A stretch of 64,000 bases of DNA from positions 2,976,001 through 3,040,000 of the forward strand of contig NZ_OZ241968.1 of NCBI RefSeq assembly GCF_965204125.1. The letters are read 5' to 3'. The translations under genes were made by a program, and so were the position numbers. The stretch is from Poriferisodalis sp965204125 (lineage in GTDB: Bacteria > Actinomycetota > Acidimicrobiia > Acidimicrobiales > Poriferisodalaceae). The notes under the pieces were generated by a model. It was not told the origin of the DNA. It did not search any database and was given only the letters and a program-made list of their open reading frames with translations. Positions 59,605 to 64,000 of the stretch are shown piece after piece. Each line of letters starts with the position of its first letter. Within the stretch, counting starts at the first letter, position 1.

Positions 59605-60468
59605 TTGTTGTTGAAAGATGCTTCTGGTCGCCGTCGGCTGCTGCAGCACGCTCAGTGGGAGCTCATCCCGTTGCGCAATCTGGCGGAGCAGCTGCCGCAC
59701 CTGCCTCCCCAGTCACCGGTATCGGTGACGGCGTCGGCGTCCAAGACGCTCGAGGACACACTGGACCTCACTGCCGAGCTGTGTGCACTGGGCCACCACC
59801 CGGTGCCCCATGTCGCAGCTCGCATGGTCGCCAGCCGTGATCACCTGGAGGAACTGCTGGGTCGCATCGAAGCGATGGGCCTCAGCGAGATATTCCTGGT
59901 CGGCGGCGACGTCACCTCGCCTGCCGGCCCATTCGACAGTGCCGTCGGGCTGCTCGAAGCGCTGCGCGAAGTCAGTCACTCGCTCGTTCACATCGGCGTC
60001 ACGTCCTACCCCGAAGGGCATGCGCTCATCACCGACGCGGTGCTGCATGAAGCGCTGCACGTCAAGCAGGTGCTGCTCGCCGAGGCGGGTATCGAGGGCC
60101 ACGCAGCTACCCAGATGTGTTTCCACCCCAAGGCCATCCTGGAATGGCTGGCCGCCGAGCGCGACAGCGGATTCAACCTTCCCGTGCATCTCGGCATTCC
60201 CGGAGCGGTCGATCCGGCACGGCTGCTGCGGATCGGCACTCGGCTGGGAGTCGGCGCGTCCCTGCGCTACCTGCGCAAGAACACCGGGGCTGTGGCTCGC
60301 ATGCTGCGCCCCGGGGGCTATGACCCGAGCGGGCTGGTCGACCGGATCGCCCCCCACGCGGAGCGGCTCGACATAGCCGGCCTGCACGTCTTCACCTTCA
60401 ACGCGATCGCCGACACCGTCGCTTGGCGCGAGACAGCGCTCGCCGAGACCTCCTCACGCCGGAGGTGA
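59605..60468 (+). CDS. MetF-like methylenetetrahydrofolate reductase-family protein
   Basis: TIM-barrel flavin protein of 287 aa related to MTHFR, which links methyl-THF and methylene-THF. Visible: SVTASASKTLEDTLDLTAEL, HPVPHVAARMVASRDHLEEL, IFLVGGDVTSPAGPFDSA and the C-terminal GLHVFTFNAIADTVAW. It is shorter and more divergent than canonical MetF, as seen for MetF-like proteins in one-carbon oxidation clusters. In this context it would oxidise methyl-THF from the corrinoid route to methylene-THF. The start is a TTG at 59605 (or 59608/59611) with GGAG before it. It is coupled at its end to a membrane protein gene. Confidence 0.82.
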   Translation: MLLKDASGRRRLLQHAQWELIPLRNLAEQLPHLPPQSPVSVTASASKTLEDTLDLTAELCALGHHPVPHVAARMVASRDHLEELLGRIEAMGLSEIFLVGGDVTSPAGPFDSAVGLLEALREVSHSLVHIGVTSYPEGHALITDAVLHEALHVKQVLLAEAGIEGHAATQMCFHPKAILEWLAAERDSGFNLPVHLGIPGAVDPARLLRIGTRLGVGASLRYLRKNTGAVARMLRPGGYDPSGLVDRIAPHAERLDIAGLHVFTFNAIADTVAWRETALAETSSRRR

Positions 60469-61157
60469 GCACGAGCCGTCTGACGCTGCCGGCGGGGCTG
60501 CTCGCCGGGTTCGAGATAGCACTGCTCGCAGCATTGGGCATCGCGCATCGCGTGTACTGGCAGGGTGATGTCGGGATCACCTACGTGGTCTTCGCCATGT
60601 TCCTGTCGACCAATCTCGTGATCTGCTTCTGGGAGATCTGCCTCTTCTTCCGGCGCGACTACATCGAGTCGCGGTCTGCCTACTGGCAACAGCAACGGCT
60701 GCACACCGGCAGGAGCCCGGCACTGGCGTTCCTCACGTCCAAGGTTCCGCTGCGGTCAGCGTTCTCCCCGACTGTCTGGGCCGACGTGTGGGCCGCCTAT
60801 TCGGTGTACGACGGTTCGTATGCCGATCGCCGTACCTACGGATTCAACGTGGACGTGGGCAATGGCTTCATCACGGCCATGCCCACGCTGATCTTGTACG
60901 CAGCGTTCACGACGGAATTCCTGTCGCCGCTTGCGGCAGGAATCCTCGGGATCATGTTCTTCTGGCAGTGGACGTATGCGACGTCCATCTACTTGGTGAG
61001 CTTCTTCATTGCGAAGCGCCACCGAGACATCAGCAGGGGCGACCTGTACAGCATGATCCTGAGCTTCAACGCGCCTTGGATCGTGGTGCCGCTGCTGGGG
61101 CTGTACGTCTCCATCCGCCTCGTCGTCGACGGCAGCTACAGCGCCTTAGGCGGTTGA
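60465..61157 (+). CDS. Multi-pass membrane protein of unknown function
   Basis: Protein of 230 aa with about five to six hydrophobic segments (e.g. AGFEIALLAALGIAHRV, TYVVFAMFLSTNLVICFWEI, AAGILGIMFFWQWTYATSIY, APWIVVPLLGLYVSIRLVV). A polar loop carries RTYGFNVDVGNGFITAMPT, which looks conserved but which I cannot assign. GTG 60465 overlaps the MetF-like stop, so it is the third gene of the fhs operon and may serve the same pathway. The last 12 nt overlap the 3' end of the transporter gene on the other strand. Confidence 0.7.
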   Translation: MSTSRLTLPAGLLAGFEIALLAALGIAHRVYWQGDVGITYVVFAMFLSTNLVICFWEICLFFRRDYIESRSAYWQQQRLHTGRSPALAFLTSKVPLRSAFSPTVWADVWAAYSVYDGSYADRRTYGFNVDVGNGFITAMPTLILYAAFTTEFLSPLAAGILGIMFFWQWTYATSIYLVSFFIAKRHRDISRGDLYSMILSFNAPWIVVPLLGLYVSIRLVVDGSYSALGG

Positions 61158-62393
61158 AGGCGACGCTCTGCGCCGGTGCTCCGGCAGGGCAGGTGCGGGC
61201 TCTTCGGAGATGCTGAAGTGGACTGCCGCGGCCGCGACACCGAGTGCGGCCGCCAGCCACCACCACAGGTCGTATGAGCCAGTGAGCTCGCGGATCTCGC
61301 CACCTCCCCAGGAGCCGAGGAATGCGCCGATCTGATGGGACAGGAAGACGAAGCCGAACAGCGTTCCGGCCCTGCGCACGCCGAATTGGCCCAGCACGAT
61401 GCCCGAGGTCAAGGGCACGCTGGCGAGCCACACAATCCCGATCACCACGCCGAACCCGAGGGCCACGACGGGAGTCACCGGCAGCAGCACCAAGCCGGCG
61501 AAGGCCAGCGCCCGGGTGCTGTACATGATGCTCAGCAGCCGGCTCTTCGCGAATCGCATGCCCAGCGCACCAGCAGCAAACGCTCCCACGATGTTGAACA
61601 GGCCGACAAGCGACCACGACATGTTGGCGACGGCGGTATCGAGGCCGGCGTCGGTGAGCGTCTTGGGCAGGTGCACGCCGATGAACGTGACGTGAAAGCC
61701 GCAGACGAAGAACGTGCAGTTGACCAGCAGGTAGTCGCGATGGCGGGCCGCCCTCGCCAGCGTTGTCAGGAGTGACTCGTCGTCCTGTGGTGGCATTTCG
61801 ACGGATTCGGAAGGGCCAGATCGGGTGCGCAACGGCCCGACGAACAACCCGATGGACACCGTCACGACGGCCAAGACGGTCAGTGCACTCCGCCAGCCGA
61901 AGGCGCTGATGACCGCGCCGGTCAGCGGCACGAGCACGAAGTGCCCGAGCGAGCCGCAGGCGGTGGCCACGCCCAGCGCCATCGAGCGACGGTGGGGGTC
62001 CACCAACCGGCTCATCGAAGAGAGCACGACCGCGAACGACGCTGCAGACATGCCGAGGCCGACGATCACACCGCCGCCGAGATGCAACCCAGCGGGCCCG
62101 TTGGCTGCTCCCATCACCAGCAGGCCCCCCGCATAGGCGATGGCGCCCACAAGCAGCGTGCGCGCTGCGCCGTATCGATCGGCGATGGTGCCCGCAAGCG
62201 GCTGACCCAGGCCCCACACGAGGTTCTGCAGCGCAACGGTCAGCCCGACCGTGCCGATGCCCACGTCGAGTGCTCGATCGATGGCGTCGGGGAACAGACC
62301 CATGGTGGCCCGCACACCCAGCGTCAGCGCTGTGATGATGCTCCCAGTGATCAGGATCGGCGCGATCGAGGTCTTGCCGGTCCCGGGGCGCAC
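61146..62393 (-). CDS. Major facilitator superfamily transporter
   Basis: Twelve-helix MFS protein, 415 aa, of the monocarboxylate/oxalate-formate antiporter-like type. First helices ILITGSIITALTLGVRATMG; the loop between helices 2 and 3 is GQPLAGTIADRYGAARTLL, the usual motif A; the second half repeats the pattern. A central loop holds a short acidic stretch (SESVEMPPQDDESLL). GTG 62393. A formate or carboxylate substrate would suit the neighbourhood but is a guess. It follows serA-like by 33 nt on the same strand. Confidence 0.87.
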   Translation of the reverse strand: MRPGTGKTSIAPILITGSIITALTLGVRATMGLFPDAIDRALDVGIGTVGLTVALQNLVWGLGQPLAGTIADRYGAARTLLVGAIAYAGGLLVMGAANGPAGLHLGGGVIVGLGMSAASFAVVLSSMSRLVDPHRRSMALGVATACGSLGHFVLVPLTGAVISAFGWRSALTVLAVVTVSIGLFVGPLRTRSGPSESVEMPPQDDESLLTTLARAARHRDYLLVNCTFFVCGFHVTFIGVHLPKTLTDAGLDTAVANMSWSLVGLFNIVGAFAAGALGMRFAKSRLLSIMYSTRALAFAGLVLLPVTPVVALGFGVVIGIVWLASVPLTSGIVLGQFGVRRAGTLFGFVFLSHQIGAFLGSWGGGEIRELTGSYDLWWWLAAALGVAAAAVHFSISEEPAPALPEHRRRASPSTA

Positions 62394-62426
62394 CGGATCA
62401 GGGTATGGCTGGGGTCCGATGCTTGC

Positions 62427-63641
62427 TCAGCGGGAGTTGATCTGTCGGACGCCGTACACCGCTTCCATCTCGCCCAGCTCGCTCAGCACCTTGCGTGACG
62501 GCCGGCGAGACACCCGGATGGTGGCTACCGCGGCGTGGTGCTTGGGACCGGCCAAGATCTCATTGCGCATCTGCAGCACGTTGATGCCGCTGGCGCGCAA
62601 GGCCATGAGGATCCCCGCCAGCACGCCCACCTGATCGCGGTGACGGACGACGATGGTGCTGCGACCCAATGGCCGCTCTGCGCGGTTGACGCAGTTGACC
62701 ACATCGCCTGCAGTGAATGCCTCGAGTACCTCGACGACGCCGTCGGCAATGTCTTCGGACGCCTGCACCGTGGACGCGCCGACGTGATGCGTGCCGGTGA
62801 CCCGCGGGTGGGACGCCAGCAGCGAATGCCAGTCTGGGTCGGCGCCGGGCGGTTCCCCGCGGAACACATCGAGTCCTGCCCGCATCCCTCGCTCGTCCAG
62901 GGCGCGCAGCAACGCCTCCTCGTCCACGATCTCGCCACGGGAGGTGTTGAGCAGGATCGCCTCGTCCGGCATCTTCGCCAGGAAGTCGGCATCGACAAGT
63001 CCGCACGTCTCGGGCGTGGCGGGCAGATGTACCGAGACGATGTCGGCGCCTGCCAACAGGCTGTCCCAGTCGGGATGGATCTCGATCTCGAGTTGCTTCA
63101 TTTCAGCCAGCAGGCTCGCGGAGCGATCCGAGCGGTACAGCGCCGAGAGCTCGATGCCGAATGCCGCAGCGCGATGGGCGACCTCGATGCCAATGGCGCC
63201 CATGCCTACGATCGCCATCCGGCGGCCCTTCAGACCTGTAGCTCCCATGTACTGGGACTTGTTCCAACGGCCCTCATGCAGGTCTGACGTGGCATCGGGG
63301 ATCTGCCGGTCCACCGCCAGCAGCAAGCCCATGGTCAGCTCGGCGACAGCCACGGCGTTTCGGCCCGGCACGTTGCAGATGTATATGCCGTACTTGCTGG
63401 CCCCGTCACAGTCGATTGTGTCGGTGCCGGCACCGGCTCGTAGCACCATGCTGAGCCGGTCGGCGGCCTTGAACACCTTGCGCTTCACTTCGGTGCTGCG
63501 CACCACAAGAACCTCGATGCCCTCGATGTGGTCGGCAAGATCGTCCGCCGTCAGCTCGGGCTTGACGACGCACTCATGGCCCGCCGCCTCGAGCCGGCCC
63601 AAACGTCCGGTGTCGATCTTGTCGGCAAACAGAATGCGCAT
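62427..63641 (-). CDS. serA: D-3-phosphoglycerate dehydrogenase-like 2-hydroxyacid dehydrogenase with ACT domain
   Basis: NAD-dependent oxidoreductase of 404 aa that converts 3-phosphoglycerate to 3-phosphohydroxypyruvate, or acts on a related hydroxyacid. Substrate region VLVVRSTEVKRKVF, NAD Rossmann GMGAIGIEVAHRAAAFG, catalytic Arg/Glu in NTSRGEIVDEEALLRAL and His in GTHHVGAST. The C-terminal 75 residues form an ACT-like domain (RDQVGVLAGILMALRASGIN), which in SerA mediates serine feedback. ATG 63641 is the natural start. Serine synthesis ties to glycine and THF metabolism, but no palindrome pair lies upstream. Confidence 0.87.
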   Translation of the reverse strand: MRILFADKIDTGRLGRLEAAGHECVVKPELTADDLADHIEGIEVLVVRSTEVKRKVFKAADRLSMVLRAGAGTDTIDCDGASKYGIYICNVPGRNAVAVAELTMGLLLAVDRQIPDATSDLHEGRWNKSQYMGATGLKGRRMAIVGMGAIGIEVAHRAAAFGIELSALYRSDRSASLLAEMKQLEIEIHPDWDSLLAGADIVSVHLPATPETCGLVDADFLAKMPDEAILLNTSRGEIVDEEALLRALDERGMRAGLDVFRGEPPGADPDWHSLLASHPRVTGTHHVGASTVQASEDIADGVVEVLEAFTAGDVVNCVNRAERPLGRSTIVVRHRDQVGVLAGILMALRASGINVLQMRNEILAGPKHHAAVATIRVSRRPSRKVLSELGEMEAVYGVRQINSR

Positions 63642-63818
63642 CGGCGTCACCGCTAGGACAGGGTGTGCGGTCACAGCGCCGCCGCAGCAGCCGCCGGGAC
63701 ATATACCCGCATGTTCAGCCAGTGTGCCAAACGCGCGACCCTGCGCGGTGCCACTGTTTCTCCCGCTCCTGTTCCCCATTCTCATGTGATGGGGCTCACG
63801 GGCCGCTCGGGCCCTGGC

Positions 63819-64000
63819 TCAGCCGGAGGCGACGTCGTCTTCGAGATAGGCGCGGATGATGGCGTCGTAGCTCTCATCGGGCGTGAAGCCCAGATCCAGA
63901 GCTCTCCGGGTATCGAATCGCTCCGGCCATCCAGAGACGATGTCAGCGATCGTCGGATCAGGCGACTCAACGATCAGCGCCGCCGCTTCGGCGCCAGCGA
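63819..64000 (-). CDS. C-terminal end of an NAD-dependent epimerase/dehydratase-family protein (truncated by window edge)
   Basis: Reading the minus strand inward from the window edge gives 60 residues ending VSGWPERFDTRRALDLGF, TPDESYDAIIRAYLED, DVASG, then TGA. This resembles the C-terminus of short-chain epimerase-type dehydrogenases such as D-erythronate dehydrogenase (DenD), where the pattern WPxRFDxxRAxxLGF...IIRAYIED is typical. The catalytic part is outside the window. It probably precedes the serA-like gene on the same strand with 177 nt between them. Confidence 0.7.
   Translation of the reverse strand, partial: AGAEAAALIVESPDPTIADIVSGWPERFDTRRALDLGFTPDESYDAIIRAYLEDDVASG

Noticed and set aside
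63642..63818. A further copy of the island operator before the serA-like gene
   Set aside because: A single GTTCC half-site occurs near 63770, but there is no second half with the 3-bp spacer and no paired palindrome.
63782..63970. A 62-codon frame on the minus strand at the window end
   Set aside because: Another minus-strand frame here gives the recognisable C-terminus of an epimerase-family protein; the 62-codon frame is its shadow.
1..64000. tRNA genes, CRISPR arrays, insertion sequences and prophage
   Set aside because: I looked for CCA-ended cloverleaf sequences, regularly spaced repeats, transposase or integrase motifs and found none that I could support.

Overview
The window looks like a chromosome segment from a high-GC actinobacterium. 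It carries a complete Pup-proteasome locus in the actinobacterial order (ATPase, dop, pup, prcB, prcA, pafA, then DUF3866), a tatA-tatC-helY run, very frequent GTG starts and many 4-nt GTGA/ATGA stop-start overlaps. The phylum is well supported. A deep lineage such as Acidimicrobiia is my inference from the mix of genes (double ThyX-like protein, DUF3866, corrinoid methyltransferases) and has not been tested. I saw no tRNA, rRNA, CRISPR array, insertion sequence or phage. No gap between genes exceeds about 260 bases.

Layout. 1-4.6 kb: end of a PBP4-type carboxypeptidase, a LON-domain protein, three small proteins, trmI and a lipoprotein-like trypsin protease. 4.6-13.3 kb: a small ferredoxin on the minus strand ending inside a perfect hairpin, then the Pup-proteasome locus and a signal peptidase. 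13.4-22.8 kb: housekeeping genes (GDPD, tatA, tatC, helY, a ThyX-like double-domain protein, GNAT, NUDIX, a basic protein of unknown function). 23-27.6 kb: a type IIA topoisomerase pair, A before B. 27.7-38.9 kb: a secreted lysozyme-like protein, an amidohydrolase/DsbA-like/Baeyer-Villiger monooxygenase operon, a SNF2 helicase operon and proS.

39-61 kb is the most interesting part. It is a gene island that reads as a route for oxidising N-methyl groups to CO2. A corrinoid operon (corrinoid protein, DUF1638, methyl-THF:corrinoid methyltransferase, corrinoid reactivase, MttB-family methyltransferase without pyrrolysine) faces a formate dehydrogenase operon. A dimethylglycine-dehydrogenase-like flavoprotein with ETF, and formate-THF ligase with a MetF-like reductase, complete the set. 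An IclR regulator sits in the middle. Inferred flow: a quaternary amine (glycine betaine is the best guess) gives its first methyl to the corrinoid protein and then to THF; the DMGDH-like enzyme removes later methyls as methylene-THF and passes electrons to ETF; formyl-THF is converted by Fhs running in reverse to formate plus ATP; formate dehydrogenase makes CO2 and NADH.

Three features stand out in the island. First, the formate dehydrogenase catalytic gene contains an in-frame UGA at the catalytic position, followed by a SECIS-like hairpin, so it is very likely a selenoprotein. Second, that catalytic subunit lacks its own N-terminal [4Fe-4S] domain, which is instead the C-terminal end of a separate NuoG-like gene in the same operon. 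Third, each of the three control regions (before the corrinoid operon, between fdhA and iclR, between the DMGDH-like gene and fhs) holds two 17-bp palindromes separated by a single A, with half-site GTTCCGC. These are strong candidates for the operators of one IclR regulon that joins the whole pathway. The window ends with a second MFS transporter, a SerA-like dehydrogenase and the tail of a sugar-nucleotide-type epimerase, all on the minus strand.
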